Assembly (NCBI GenBank): GCA_017305715.1
Contig: JAFKKG010000016.1
Location: 1-64,000, forward strand
Reading direction: 5' to 3'
From: Hyphomicrobiales bacterium
GTDB lineage: Bacteria > Pseudomonadota > Alphaproteobacteria > Rhizobiales > Xanthobacteraceae
Length of the DNA: 64,000 bases
Below, in pieces: positions 46,875 through 56,268 of the stretch. Position 1 is the first letter of the stretch; each line of letters starts with the position of its first letter. The position numbers were made by a program, and so were the translations under genes. The notes under the pieces were generated by a model. That model was not told the DNA's origin, made no database searches, and saw nothing but the letters and a program-made list of their open reading frames with translations.

Positions 46875-47945
46875 TTAGGCCCCGCGCGCGATCTCGCGCA
46901 CGAAACCAACTGTCTCCTCGATCATGTCAGCCGTCACGTCGAGATGCGTACAGGCGCGGATCCGGCCGTCCATCATCGCCAGCAGCACGCCGCGCTGGCG
47001 CAAGGCCTCGACCATCTTGTCGCCGCTGATGCCGGCGCCGTCGGGCTTGAAGAACACCAGATTGGTCTCGGGCTGCTGCACCTCGATCCCGTTGATCTGC
47101 GACAGCCCCCGCGCCAGCGCCCGCGCATTGGCGTGATCGTCGGCGAGGCGGTCGACGTGATGGTCGAGCGCATAGACGCATGCCGCCGCGCAGATGCCGG
47201 CCTGCCGCATCGAGCCGCCGAGCCGCTGCTTCCAGCGCCAGACATTGTCGATGAAATCGCGCGAGCCGGCGATGGCGCCGCCGACCGGCGCGCCGAGGCC
47301 CTTCGAGAAATCGATCCAGGCCGAATCCCAGCCGGTGGCCATGTCGCGCGCGGAGATGCCGGTAGCGACGCAGGCATTGAGCAGGCGCGCGCCGTCCATA
47401 TGGGTGACGAGGCCGTTGGCCTTGGCGATGCTGACGACCCCGTCGAGGGCGGCCTTCTTCCAGATCGTGCCGCCGCCGATATTGGCGGTCTGCTCGACGC
47501 TGACGACGGTCTGCGGCGGCTGGTAGCGCGAGCGCGGGTGCAACGCGGCACGGAACGTCTCCGGCGTGAACTGGCCGTCATCGCCCGGCAGCGGCGTGAT
47601 CTGGAATCCGCCGAGCGCGGCATGTGCGCCGCCTTCGCGGGCGATGATGTGGGCGCTGACATGCGCCAGGATCTCGTCACCCGGCCGGCACCACGACAAT
47701 GTCGCCGCGACGTTGCACATGGTGCCCGAGGGCATGAACACGGCGGCTTCCTTGCCGAGCAGGTCAGCGACGCGCTCGCACAGCAGATTGACGGTCGGGT
47801 CGTCTCCGATCTGCTCGTCGCCGACCTCCGCCCGCGCCATCGCCTCGCGCATCGCGGATGTCGGCCGGGTCTGGGTGTCCGACAGCAGATTGATGCGGAC
47901 CGGCGCGGCCTTGGGATCGCGCGGAGGAGGGGTGTAGTGGGTCAT
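46875..47945 (-). CDS. Low-specificity L-threonine aldolase family, PLP enzyme
   Basis: The 356-residue protein belongs to the beta-eliminating lyase/threonine aldolase group: LLSDTQTRPTSAMREAMARAEVGDEQ, FMPSGTMCNVAATL and DFSKGLGAPVGGAIAG, whose lysine binds PLP. The reaction is cleavage of L-threonine or allo-threonine to glycine and acetaldehyde. Related members act on other beta-hydroxy amino acids. ATG 47945. It is convergent with the hydrolase pair, with 4 bases between stops. Same strand as the oxidase gene upstream, 46 bases away, so possibly one operon. Confidence 0.89.
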   Translation of the reverse strand: MTHYTPPPRDPKAAPVRINLLSDTQTRPTSAMREAMARAEVGDEQIGDDPTVNLLCERVADLLGKEAAVFMPSGTMCNVAATLSWCRPGDEILAHVSAHIIAREGGAHAALGGFQITPLPGDDGQFTPETFRAALHPRSRYQPPQTVVSVEQTANIGGGTIWKKAALDGVVSIAKANGLVTHMDGARLLNACVATGISARDMATGWDSAWIDFSKGLGAPVGGAIAGSRDFIDNVWRWKQRLGGSMRQAGICAAACVYALDHHVDRLADDHANARALARGLSQINGIEVQQPETNLVFFKPDGAGISGDKMVEALRQRGVLLAMMDGRIRACTHLDVTADMIEETVGFVREIARGA

Positions 47946-47991
47946 AACTGGCTCTCGGCATTTGCAACGTGATCGGGGGAGACGAGGGGGA

Positions 47992-49137
47992 CTATCTGAA
48001 CCGCAGGTTTTCGCGTGACAATTGGTCGATCGATGTGCAGCCCATCAGCTTCATGTCGCGCTCGATCTCGGTCCGCATCAGTCCGAGCGCGCGTTCGACG
48101 CCGGGCTGGCCGGCAGCGGCCAGAGGATAGAGATAGAAGCGGCCGACGCCAACCGCTTTGGCTCCGAGCGACAATGCCTTCAGGACATGGGTGCCGCGCT
48201 GGATTCCGCCATCCATGATCACGTCGATGCGATCCCCGACGGCGTCGACGATTTCAGCCAGTTGATCGAACGCGGCGCGCGAACCGTCGAGTTGCCGGCC
48301 GCCATGGTTGGACAGGATGATGCCGGTGCAGCCGATTTCAACGGCGCGTTTGGCATCGGCGACCGACATGATGCCCTTCAGGCAGAACTGCCCGTTCCAT
48401 AGCTTCACCATCTCGGCGACGTCGTCCCAGGTCATGGAGGGATCGAGCATTTCGGTGAAATAGCGGCCGATCGACATGGCGCCGCCGCTCATGTCGACGT
48501 GCTCGTCGAGTTGCGGCAGCTTGAAGCCCTCATGCGTGAGGTAGTTGATGCCCCACATCGGCTTGATCGCGAACTGGGCCATTCCGCCCAGCGTCAGGCG
48601 GAAGGGAATCGAGAATCCGGTGCGCAGATCGCGTTCGCGATTTCCCCCGGTGATGCTGTCCACGGTGAGCATCATGACATTGACGCCCGCGTCCTTGGCC
48701 CGCTGCATCATGGCGCGGTTGAGCCCGCGGTCGCGGTGGAAATAGAACTGATAGACCTGCGGCGTATCATGCGCCTTGCGCAATTCCTCGAGGCTTACCG
48801 TGCCGAGCGAGGAGACGCCGAACATCGTGCCGTATTTCGCGGCGGCCGCCGCCACCGCGCGTTCGCCGGTATGGTGGAACAGCCGTTGCAGGGCGGTCGG
48901 CGAGCAATAGACCGGCATCGCCAACCTCTGGCCCATGACGGTCACCGACATGTCGATGGCTTGCACGCCGCGCAGCACGTTGGGAACGAGATCGCAACGC
49001 TCGAAGCTCGCCGTGTTCTGCCGCAGCGTCGTCTCGTCGTCGGCGGCGCCGTCGATATAGTTGAAGATCGGGCCGGGCAAACGCTGCCGCGCCAGCTTTC
49101 GGAAATCATGGAAATTGTGGCAGTCGCTCAGGCGCAT
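47992..49137 (-). CDS. FMN-dependent alpha-hydroxy-acid oxidase/L-lactate dehydrogenase
   Basis: The 381-residue protein matches the family: NYIDGAADDETTLRQN, YCSPTALQRLFHHTGE, VSSLGTVSLEEL, YFHRDRGL, and the active-site SNHGGRQLDG with catalytic His and the Arg. It oxidises L-lactate or related 2-hydroxy acids, using FMN. ATG 49137 follows GGGGGAAACGCC; an upstream in-frame ATG at 49161 overlaps the rpsD terminator and is less likely. It may share a transcript with the aldolase gene downstream. Confidence 0.9.
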   Translation of the reverse strand: MRLSDCHNFHDFRKLARQRLPGPIFNYIDGAADDETTLRQNTASFERCDLVPNVLRGVQAIDMSVTVMGQRLAMPVYCSPTALQRLFHHTGERAVAAAAAKYGTMFGVSSLGTVSLEELRKAHDTPQVYQFYFHRDRGLNRAMMQRAKDAGVNVMMLTVDSITGGNRERDLRTGFSIPFRLTLGGMAQFAIKPMWGINYLTHEGFKLPQLDEHVDMSGGAMSIGRYFTEMLDPSMTWDDVAEMVKLWNGQFCLKGIMSVADAKRAVEIGCTGIILSNHGGRQLDGSRAAFDQLAEIVDAVGDRIDVIMDGGIQRGTHVLKALSLGAKAVGVGRFYLYPLAAAGQPGVERALGLMRTEIERDMKLMGCTSIDQLSRENLRFR

Positions 49138-49158
49138 GGCGTTTCCCCCGCGGGGCAG

Positions 49159-49188
49159 CAAAAAGGCCCCGGTTTTCCCGGGGCCTTT
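49159..49188 (-). terminator. Intrinsic terminator downstream of rpsD
   Basis: On the minus strand AAAGGCCCCGG-GAAAA-CCGGGGCCTTTTT is a strong GC-rich hairpin followed by a T-run, 23 bases after the rpsD stop. The plus-strand reading also ends in TTTGT, so it is partly two-way. It separates rpsD from the oxidase gene. Confidence 0.87.
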
Positions 49189-49210
49189 GTAGCTCGAAAA
49201 TCCGCAGCTA

Positions 49211-49828
49211 TCAGCGCGAATAGAATTCGACGATCAGATGCGGCTCCATCTGCACCGCGAACGGCACGTCCGACAGCGCCGGGATGCGGGTGAACTTCGC
49301 GGTCATCTTGGAGTGATCGGCTTCGATGAAATCGGGCACGTCGCGCTCGCCGAGCTGGCTGGCTTCCAGCACCGGGGTGAGCTGCTTGGAGGATTCCTTG
49401 ATCTCGATGACGTCGCCGGGCTTGACCTTGTAGCTCGAAATGTTGACGCGGCGGCCGTTCACCTTGATGTGGCCGTGGTTGATGAACTGGCGCGCGGCGA
49501 ACATGGTGGCGACGAACTTGGCGCGGTAGACCACGGTGTCGAGACGGCGCTCCAGCAGGCCGATCAGGTTTTCACCGGTGTCGCCCTTCATCCGGCCGGC
49601 CTCGACATAGATGCCGTGGAACTGGCGCTCGGAAATGTTGGCGTAATAGCCCTTGAGCTTCTGCTTGGCGCGGAGCTGGACGCCAAAGTCGCTCAGCTTG
49701 CCCTTGCGGCGCTGGCCGTGCTGGCCCGGGCCGTATTCACGGCGGTTGACGGGGCTCTTGGGGCGGCCCCAGATATTCTGGCCCATACGGCGATCGATCT
49801 TGTATTTCGCCTCACTGCGCTTAGTCAT
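49211..49828 (-). CDS. rpsD: 30S ribosomal protein S4
   Basis: S4 is a primary 16S rRNA-binding protein of the small subunit body and a translation-fidelity protein. The 205-residue product has the N-terminal [20 protein letters not shown], the alphaproteobacterial [20 protein letters not shown] and the S4 RNA-binding domain with [12 protein letters not shown] and [15 protein letters not shown]. As usual in rhizobia it is a single gene, not in the alpha operon. ATG 49828; a strong terminator follows. Confidence 0.98.
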   Translation of the reverse strand: MTKRSEAKYKIDRRMGQNIWGRPKSPVNRREYGPGQHGQRRKGKLSDFGVQLRAKQKLKGYYANISERQFHGIYVEAGRMKGDTGENLIGLLERRLDTVVYRAKFVATMFAARQFINHGHIKVNGRRVNISSYKVKPGDVIEIKESSKQLTPVLEASQLGERDVPDFIEADHSKMTAKFTRIPALSDVPFAVQMEPHLIVEFYSR

Positions 49829-50021
49829 CGCGTCCTCTTTGATAAGTTTGAGTTTGAGGAGACGCGCCCTCCTGTGCGCCGGGAATTTCCCGGTGCCGAC
49901 AGGTCCGCCTCAAAAGCATTGGGGAGGACCACGGGTCGCGAAACGCAACGCGGGCCGAAAGCGGCCCGCGAGCAAGCGGGTTATTAGGCGGGAAGGGCCG
50001 TCCTGTCAACGACGAGGGCTC

Positions 50022-50104
50022 GTCATTCCGGGGCCGATGCGTAAGCATTGAACCCGGAATCGCGAGATCCCGGGCTCGCTTCGGGCCCCGGGATGACGGC
50101 CTTC
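50022..50104. repeat. Palindromic repeat, same family as 28283-28386
   Basis: CGTCATTCCGGGGCCGATGCG at the left is answered by GGGCCCCGGGATGACGG at the right, with inner arms GAACCCGGAATCGCGAG and GATCCCGGGCTCG. It lies between rpsD and the E2-like gene, directly beyond the stop of the latter. Confidence 0.77.
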
Positions 50105-50109
50105 GGCCG

Positions 50110-50889
50110 TCAGGTCGCCACCTTCCGCACCGGTTTCGGCTCGGTTTGCTGCCGATTCGCCCGCAATTCGGCTGCGATTTCGTTGTTCAGCACCTGTTCC
50201 AGCCGGATCAGGACGTGGGCGATCAGGGCGGCGTCGGAAATCCGGTGGTCCCAGCGCAAGACCACGCCGATGGTGTGATCCGGCTCGGTCATCCCGTAGC
50301 TGAGGATGAACGGCCCCGGACCCAACGCATGCAATTCACCCGGCCCGAAAGCCGCCACCGACGTCACCCCGAAACTGCCGAAATAATTGGCGCGCTGGCG
50401 GCCCCAATTGAGCCCCAGCCACCAGATGAATCGCCGAAACGGCAGCGGCAGCCGGGTGGCCATCAGCATCTTCCGAAACGCCGGCACCTCGTCCACCGGC
50501 GCCTCCTTGGCGTGCCGGAGCACCGCATCGATTTCGGAGAGCGGCATTTCATCCGGCGCGCGCATCCTTTGCAGCAGCACGGCATCCTTGCCGTCGTGGC
50601 CCCGCGCGATCGTCACGAACCCGACACTGCGCGGCAACTCGTAAAAATGCGGCCAGGGCCATTTGATATAGAGTGTCCGCAGGATGGGCTCATTCTTCGC
50701 CACCAGCGCGAACGCCTTGACGAAGATCGCGGCCCAGCCGGGCGGCCGCGTGGCCTGCGCGCGAGCGTCGAGCAGCGCGCGTATGTCGAGCGGCCGCGCC
50801 AGCGAGACAAAAGGCACGCCGCGCGAGGCGTGCATGAGGTCGGCGACGAAGCGACGCGGTATTGTGATTCTTCGAACCGTTCCGCGCAT
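50110..50889 (-). CDS. Orphan 2-oxo-acid dehydrogenase E2 catalytic-domain-like protein
   Basis: The 259-residue protein has a C-terminal region VLRWDHRISDAALIAHVLIRLEQ, matching the His-Arg-x-x-Asp active-site motif of E2 acyltransferases and chloramphenicol acetyltransferase, with FGSFGVTSVAAFGPGEL in the core. There is no lipoyl or peripheral-subunit-binding domain and no E1/E3 gene nearby, so it is not a normal E2 chain. It may be a stand-alone CoA-dependent acyltransferase. ATG 50889 is preferred over TTG 50922. The His of the motif is kept and the Gly usually following DHR-x-x-D is Ala. Confidence 0.72.
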   Translation of the reverse strand: MRGTVRRITIPRRFVADLMHASRGVPFVSLARPLDIRALLDARAQATRPPGWAAIFVKAFALVAKNEPILRTLYIKWPWPHFYELPRSVGFVTIARGHDGKDAVLLQRMRAPDEMPLSEIDAVLRHAKEAPVDEVPAFRKMLMATRLPLPFRRFIWWLGLNWGRQRANYFGSFGVTSVAAFGPGELHALGPGPFILSYGMTEPDHTIGVVLRWDHRISDAALIAHVLIRLEQVLNNEIAAELRANRQQTEPKPVRKVAT

Positions 50890-50989
50890 CGCTCCGCTCG
50901 AGTTCCTGCAATCGACAATCAAGAGCCTGCGGGCCGCAAGTTAGGCCCGCCTGTCTCTGATGTAGCATGAACCGGCCGGTTCGCCAGCC

Positions 50990-51376
50990 TTATGGCGCCG
51001 GTTTGGCCAGCGGTTCGCCTGCCTTGACGACGTAAACCCCAAGCACTTTGAACGGCTTGTCGCCGGCCTTGGCGTCGTGAACCGCGCCTTCCGGGATCTG
51101 GTAGGATTCGCCGGCCTTGATCTTCACCGGCGGCTTGCCGTCGATAACGAGCTCGAGCTCGCCTTCGAGCACGTAGCCGGTCTCGGCGCCGGGGTGGGTA
51201 TGGCGGCCCGCGGCGCCCCCGGCAGGCACTTCCGCGATGGCGGTGACGGTGTTGTAGCCGGGCGGGAAATCGAGCTTTTGCAGCGGGGTGCGCTTGATCC
51301 CGCTTTGCTGGGCAATCGCGACACCGGCGCCGGTGAAGGCAATGACGGTCAGTCCGAGCAGAATTTTCTTGAGCAT
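50990..51376 (-). CDS. Exported cupin domain protein
   Basis: The 128-residue product has a signal peptide (KILLGLTVIAFTGAGVAIA, cleaved before QQSG) and a cupin core: GRHTHPGAETGYVLEGELEL and ESYQIPEGAVHDAKAGD, with His-His-Glu and His metal ligands. Small periplasmic cupins of this type occur widely in rhizobia without known activity. ATG 51376 follows CAGGGAGAAAC. It stands alone, beside the dispersed repeat region. Confidence 0.85.
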   Translation of the reverse strand: MLKKILLGLTVIAFTGAGVAIAQQSGIKRTPLQKLDFPPGYNTVTAIAEVPAGGAAGRHTHPGAETGYVLEGELELVIDGKPPVKIKAGESYQIPEGAVHDAKAGDKPFKVLGVYVVKAGEPLAKPAP

Positions 51377-51534
51377 GATGTTTGTTTCTCCCTGTGGGCG
51401 GAGACTAGCAGCGCGGGCGCGGCGCGCAAAGGTGGCTGGCGCCGATCCCTCAAGCCCGGCGCGATGCGCTCGCCGGTGAGATTTCTGATTCAATTGTCAA
51501 ACAGCAACAGGATATGCAGCCGCTATCTCGTGGC

Positions 51535-52000
51535 GCGATGCACCCGAGCTTTGCCAGAACTTCTTCGCCCTCTTCAAATGGAGGGCGCAGGGAATGCCGG
51601 ATGCGCGCTGCACCCGCGGTCTCATGTGCAATGTGCACAAAAGAGTGCGCACATGAGCATACAGGGCAGCGGAGAACATCCGACATTCCCTGCGCGATGG
51701 CTTTACGGCTTATCACGTGCTCTCCCCGGAGAACGGCTCTTTTGCCTCCGTTGCGCCCTGGGAAGTCGAACGCCCCCAGGTGCATGGACGCCAGCATCGC
51801 GGCGTCAGGACCACACGCTTTTGCCGTACGCCTTTGTCGCGCGCGTCAAGCGCCACATCAGCGTCCACCGCTCCCCGCCCAACGTCCGTGACGACGGCCG
51901 ACGCCCTTCTGACTAGGACGGGATGGGCAATACGTGCCACTGATTTGCCATTCCATAAAAGCGAAATATTTTTCATTTTGGGGCTTGACATTGATTCTGA
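51535..52000. repeat. Long dispersed intergenic repeat, Bradyrhizobium type
   Basis: This segment contains CCCTCTTCAAATGGAGGGCG, GCAGGGAATGCCGGATGCGC, GAACATCCGACATTCCCTGC and CTTTACGGCTTATCACGTGC, in the order I recall from a roughly 450-bp repeat present in many copies in Bradyrhizobium genomes. The inverted GGGAATG...CATTCCC pair is internal. It has several spurious reading frames on both strands, none with a ribosome site or homology. The rest of 51377-52217 holds only the leaders of the cupin and beta-lactamase genes. Confidence 0.65.
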
Positions 52001-52217
52001 ATAACAGAAGTGATTTGCTGTGGGTTTCCCTGGAGGGGTTGCGCCTGGCGCGGCCGTCGGGTGGATTTGTCGCGGTCCAGGTCGCGAAAGCGTGCTCGCG
52101 AGCGGGGCGACGCAGTTGGTGTGCGCAATTCCGGCTCTGCTCGCATGGAACATTTGCTGCCATGCGGCCGCCGCGTTCTGACGTCAGACTCTCGTGTGCA
52201 ATTAATCGGGAGTGACC

Positions 52218-53075
52218 ATGATTCTCAATCGACGCGCCTTGCTGGCCGCTGCATCCGGCCTCGTTGTCTGGCCGGCATTTGCCGAAGAAGCGCCGCCGGC
52301 GCTGGCCGCCTATGAGCGCGAAACCGGCGGGCGGATCGGCGTCTATGCCGAAAACCTCGCATCCGGCGCGAAGATCACCTGGCGTGCCGACGAGCGTTTT
52401 GTGATGTGCAGTACCTTCAAGGCCTCGCTCGCCGCTTTCGTGCTGGCGCGGGTCGACCGTGGCGAAGACAAACTGGACGCGATGGTGAGCTACGGTCCGA
52501 ACGACCTGCTGGACTATGCGCCCGTCGCCAAACAGAATCTCGCCCGCGGCGCGATGCCGGTCGCCGACATGTGCAAGGCGATCGTCGAACTTTCCGACAA
52601 TACCTGCGCCAATCTGCTGCTGGCGCGTGCCGGCGGTCCGGCCGCCCTGACCGCGTTCTGGCGCGCGACGGGAGACACGGTCTCGCGGCTCGATCACAAC
52701 GAGCCGGAACTCAACCGCTCACCGCCGGGCGATCCGAACGACACCACCACACCGGAGGCGATGGCGGGCAATGTGCGCCGCTTGCTGCTCGGCGGCACCT
52801 TGTCGCAAGCCTCACGCGAGCAGCTCACGGAGTGGATGGTGAATTGCAAGACCGGCGACAACCGGCTGCGCGCAGGGCTGCCCAAGAACTGGAAGATCGG
52901 CGACAAGACCGGCAACAATGGCAAGGACGCCTCCGGCGACATTGCAATGGCTTGGCCGACGCCAGGAAGGCCGATCGTGGTGTGCGCCTATACGCAAGGC
53001 GGCGCGCCAAAACCCGAGCATTTTACAGCGGTTTTTGCCGAGATCGGGCGTTTGGTCGGCGGCAGGCTGGGGTAG
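52218..53075 (+). CDS. bla: Class A beta-lactamase
   Basis: The 285-residue enzyme has a signal peptide with paired arginines (NRRALLAAASGLVVWPAFA) and all class A motifs: Ser-Thr-Phe-Lys at 65-68 within CSTFKAS, SDN at 126-128, EPELN at 162-166 with the general-base Glu, and KTG at 230-232. It should hydrolyse penicillins in the periplasm. Cys64 before the active Ser and Cys130 after SDN, near Cys69/Cys238-type positions, could form a disulfide, as in carbapenemase-like subgroups, but this is uncertain. ATG 52218 follows GGGAGTGACC. No ampR-type regulator adjoins it. Confidence 0.94.
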   Translation: MILNRRALLAAASGLVVWPAFAEEAPPALAAYERETGGRIGVYAENLASGAKITWRADERFVMCSTFKASLAAFVLARVDRGEDKLDAMVSYGPNDLLDYAPVAKQNLARGAMPVADMCKAIVELSDNTCANLLLARAGGPAALTAFWRATGDTVSRLDHNEPELNRSPPGDPNDTTTPEAMAGNVRRLLLGGTLSQASREQLTEWMVNCKTGDNRLRAGLPKNWKIGDKTGNNGKDASGDIAMAWPTPGRPIVVCAYTQGGAPKPEHFTAVFAEIGRLVGGRLG

Positions 53076-53097
53076 CGCCGCCGACGCGCTGTCGCAG

Positions 53098-53172
53098 CGG
53101 CTATTTCAGCGCCGATGTCATCACCGACTTCAACACGAACGAAGATTCGATCCTGTTCCAGACGTCGTCGCC
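53098..53172 (+). pseudogene. Possible fragment of an RTX/serralysin-type C-terminus
   Basis: One frame reads GYFSADVITDFNTNEDSILF, resembling the DVITDFN-x-x-EDxI end of hemolysin-type calcium-binding proteins. It lacks a start, lies right after the beta-lactamase stop and breaks off within about 25 codons. It may be a leftover of a lost gene. The match is short, so confidence is low. Confidence 0.35.
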
Positions 53173-53307
53173 CAGGGGCTCCTCGTCCCACTATGCCGAA
53201 CATTTGCTGGGCGCCGGCTACGGCGAAGGGGTTGCCGTCTCTCCCTGAGTCTCGCTGCGAAGCGGCAGGGCAATCGCTTGTGGTGCTGCGAACGTGCCCG
53301 GCCCCAT

Positions 53308-53420
53308 GGTTCGAGACGCCCGGCTTGCGGGCTCCGCACCATGAGGGTCTGAGCGTTAGCCGCAAAACAAGAACTCACCCTGAGGAGCCCGCTGAAGGCG
53401 GGCGTCTCGAAGGGGGGCCG
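53308..53420. repeat. GAGACGCCCG-type palindromic repeat
   Basis: GGTTCGAGACGCCCGGCTTG...CACCATGAGGGTCTGAG on the left is answered by ACTCACCCTGAGGAGCCCGC...GGGCGTCTCGAAGG on the right. The arms GAGACGCCCG/CGGGCGTCTC and CCATGAGGGT/ACCCTGAGG pair imperfectly. It lies downstream of the beta-lactamase gene and of the convergent membrane protein gene. Confidence 0.72.
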
Positions 53421-53440
53421 CAACAGGGCCAATTTGCGGT

Positions 53441-55450
53441 TCAGTTGGTTATTTCGCGCAATTCCCAACCGAACGCGTCGGTGAGTATCAGCCGCGACTT
53501 CGGCAGCAGATAGCGCATGAATTGATACGCCATCTCGACATGGCGCGGGTTGTCGCCGCCCCCGTCGAGACGATGCGCGAGCAGCGGCGTGATGGACGGG
53601 CAATAGACGAAGTAGCGAAGGCCCCTGGCTCGAATGAACCGATCATAGTCGGATGGGTCCTTCGGCAGTTCGGACCAGGGCAGTATCCACACGCCCTGTC
53701 GTCCTCCCGTGTAAGCGGAGGGATAAAAGGAGGCGCCGATATCGAAGGGTTGAAGGACGACCTTCAGGTCGTGCTCTCCGATGTATCGATAGATCTGGTA
53801 ACCCCCAATATTCCTGGAAAGCGATTCATCGAGACCGTTTGGCTGGAGCGTGGCAACGGCCAGATATTCGGGTAGCCATTTCGGGAATGCCGCCTGCATG
53901 CCCACGGTGCTCACGCGGTGAAGCGCGACCGCGGCGACGTAGAGCGCGAGGGCGGCACTTGCGCCGCGCGCCAGCCCTGATGGCGTCAAGCGGGTGATCC
54001 CCCCAAACGGCGATGGCCGGCTATCCCCCGCGGCAGCAATTTTGTCGGCGGCTCTGTCGAGGAACTCCATGAACACCAATAATGTCATGGTCGACAGCAG
54101 CATCATGGCCGGCAGGCCCCAGCGATAGGTCATGTTGCCGATGATGTACCAGAACACCCACATGCTGAATGTCCAGACGGCAAACCAGACCAGCGCATAG
54201 CTGCGCAGGAAGATCAGCCCTGCCGCGACGATCGCAAGGACCGAGGCCTTCAGCTTCCATGTCGACAGAAACACCTGCCAGACAGCCATGGCGAAGTCGC
54301 GCCAGCCCGCCATTGTAAAGAGGTTCTGCGAATAGGTGAGGAAGACCGGATCGAGCGGATTGGAGAACTCGGTCTTCAGTGCCGACATGTACTCGTCCGA
54401 TAGCCCGGCGTGACCGAACAGGAACGGATAGATCGGGTTGTGCAACAAGACCAGATTCCGCACATAGGGATAGATGCCGATCGCAAGGGTCGCGGCCGAG
54501 AAAACCAGAACGGCGCGCCAGCCGTCGCGCTTGCGCCCGATCCATGCCGGAAGCAGCGATAGGCCGATCAGCATAGGCGTGAGCAATTCGGTATATTTGC
54601 CGGCAATGGCGCCTCCCGCCAGCAATCCCGACGCGAGCAGGAAGTAAATCTGGCCGCGGCGCAAATACTGGTAGGCGAACACGAACGCCAGGGTCGAAAA
54701 GCAGATCCGCGTCGTGTCGGTCATCAGATCCGCCGTCCCGAAGGAAAAGAACGGCGCCTCGATGATGAGGTAGGACATCAGCAGAACGATCACGGCGCGG
54801 CAGCGTCTCGCGAACACGACGAGCGAGAGCAGGAAGCCGAGATAGATCATCGCATTCGCGGTCTTTGCCGCGACGATGCTGTCGGCGAACAGCAGGGCTT
54901 GCGCGAAGAATATGTGATGAAACAGCGGATAGCTGCCGTAGAACATGCTGTCGATCTGCGGCATGCGAAAGCCGCGGTGATCGACGATGCTTTTTGCGAG
55001 CGGGAAGTTATGGTGCCAGATGTCGATGCCGGCGGACGGCACCAGCGACTCGGCCAGCATGCCGGCAGTCGTCTGGAGAAAGATCGCGGCCGCCACCACG
55101 ATCATCAAATTGCCCTGCATCAGCGACGTCAGCGACCTTCCGGCAATCGTCCTGATCGCCGCCAGCGTCGCCATCGCATCGCGCCGGAAAACCACCACGA
55201 TGAGGGCCATGACGGCGAGGTAGGACCACAGATAAAAGGCCTGGATGGCCGCAAGGAGGGTGCCGACGGTGCCTGCAAGCACAAGCCCGGGCAGCAATCC
55301 AAATCCGAGCAGGTCACCTTCGTCGATCGCGGCCGATCCGCGGGCGTCCCGCTTCAGTATCTGGCGAGCAAGCGCGCGGTGCAGGACCAGCCCGGGATAC
55401 AACACGAATATCAGCTGAATCGCGAGGTAGAATGCGGCAAGGGCCATCAT
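53441..55450 (-). CDS. Large polytopic membrane protein, possible GT-C glycosyltransferase
   Basis: The 669-residue protein has about twelve to thirteen membrane helices in its first 520 residues and a soluble C-terminal domain (from about 530, with GGYQIYRYIGEHDLKVVLQP). The layout, with a large loop after the first pair of helices containing GIDIWHHNFPLAKSIVDHRGF, resembles GT-C fold lipid-linked sugar transferases such as PMT or ArnT-like proteins, but no DxD-type motif could be fixed. ATG 55450 is used; ATG 55447 is possible. No neighbours in a polysaccharide locus. Function unknown. Confidence 0.72.
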   Translation of the reverse strand: MMALAAFYLAIQLIFVLYPGLVLHRALARQILKRDARGSAAIDEGDLLGFGLLPGLVLAGTVGTLLAAIQAFYLWSYLAVMALIVVVFRRDAMATLAAIRTIAGRSLTSLMQGNLMIVVAAAIFLQTTAGMLAESLVPSAGIDIWHHNFPLAKSIVDHRGFRMPQIDSMFYGSYPLFHHIFFAQALLFADSIVAAKTANAMIYLGFLLSLVVFARRCRAVIVLLMSYLIIEAPFFSFGTADLMTDTTRICFSTLAFVFAYQYLRRGQIYFLLASGLLAGGAIAGKYTELLTPMLIGLSLLPAWIGRKRDGWRAVLVFSAATLAIGIYPYVRNLVLLHNPIYPFLFGHAGLSDEYMSALKTEFSNPLDPVFLTYSQNLFTMAGWRDFAMAVWQVFLSTWKLKASVLAIVAAGLIFLRSYALVWFAVWTFSMWVFWYIIGNMTYRWGLPAMMLLSTMTLLVFMEFLDRAADKIAAAGDSRPSPFGGITRLTPSGLARGASAALALYVAAVALHRVSTVGMQAAFPKWLPEYLAVATLQPNGLDESLSRNIGGYQIYRYIGEHDLKVVLQPFDIGASFYPSAYTGGRQGVWILPWSELPKDPSDYDRFIRARGLRYFVYCPSITPLLAHRLDGGGDNPRHVEMAYQFMRYLLPKSRLILTDAFGWELREITN

Positions 55451-55608
55451 GAATTCCGGTCAGGCAATGCGAACGTCGCGATAAAAACGCTAGATAGCGA
55501 GTATGCGGCGCGCAATCTACCGCCAAGATGCTCTGGTGCCGGGAGGTTCGGCCTGTCGGCATCGTCGAGCACCGGGCCACGGCTCATCGGTGCAACCCGG
55601 CGCAGGCC

Positions 55609-55911
55609 TCACATCTCGATATCAGGCCTCAGCAATGCGCGGACGGTCCATTTCATTTGTGGCTGGCTCTGTCGCACGCAATATCGTCCGTCAACGATCG
55701 GAATTTTGAGCACCCCCGAAGGCTTGCCACCGCAGCATTGCTGAATGCTGTCCGGGAAGCCGGGCTGGTAGACGTAGAAACGGGTGTAAAACGGCTCGAC
55801 GGACACCACGAAATTCATCGATCGAACGTTGGGAGGGAGCTTGCCGCTGAGATCAATCAGGCGATCGCCCGGTAGGCAGGCCAATGACGCGACGAGCAGC
55901 AGCTTTTCCAA
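55609..55911 (-). CDS. Small hypothetical protein, possibly exported
   Basis: From TTG 55911 a 100-residue product would start MEKLLLVASLACLPGDRLID, with a weak hydrophobic N-terminus. It contains four cysteines (ACLPG, QCCGG, YCVRQ) and FVVSVEPFYTRFYVYQPGF. TTG follows AGGGAG at a spacing of 7. The frame extends further upstream to 56064 without homology. No known domain. It lies upstream of the large membrane protein gene on the same strand. Confidence 0.42.
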   Translation of the reverse strand: MEKLLLVASLACLPGDRLIDLSGKLPPNVRSMNFVVSVEPFYTRFYVYQPGFPDSIQQCCGGKPSGVLKIPIVDGRYCVRQSQPQMKWTVRALLRPDIEM

Positions 55912-56268
55912 CGATGTCTCCCTTGCCTCATCAAATCTATCGGCTAGCGGTGTAAATAAAAAGACCGCCGGAGGGGACTCCGCTCGGGCGCGAGGATTGG
56001 GCGACAGCGCGGCGTGATGATGGCGGCGGCGCCAAGCCGCGCGCCCCAGCAGCAGCGAAGCCAATCGTCGGCATGGTCCAGGTCCGGGCCTCGGGAACGG
56101 CTGCGCAACGCCGGTGCGGTCGAGTCAAACGTCAAGGGATTCCTTCTCGTTCCTGCGCCGGCTGAAGCAGTATCGCACTGTTTTGGTGCGTGCGCTGCAC
56201 AACAGCTTTCGCTTGGCAATCGAGGGAATCACGGCACACTCGGGCCATCGGTCATGACGGGGACGAGC
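55912..56268. other. Intergenic region with no clear gene
   Basis: No reading frame here shows a convincing start, ribosome site or domain. Composition is normal for the window. The region probably holds the promoter of the small protein at 55609-55911 and the leader of the tiny frame at 56269. Confidence 0.45.

Noticed and set aside
51514-52004. Several short frames in the beta-lactamase upstream region
   Set aside because: They lie in the long dispersed repeat, which shows such frames in every copy; none has a ribosome site.
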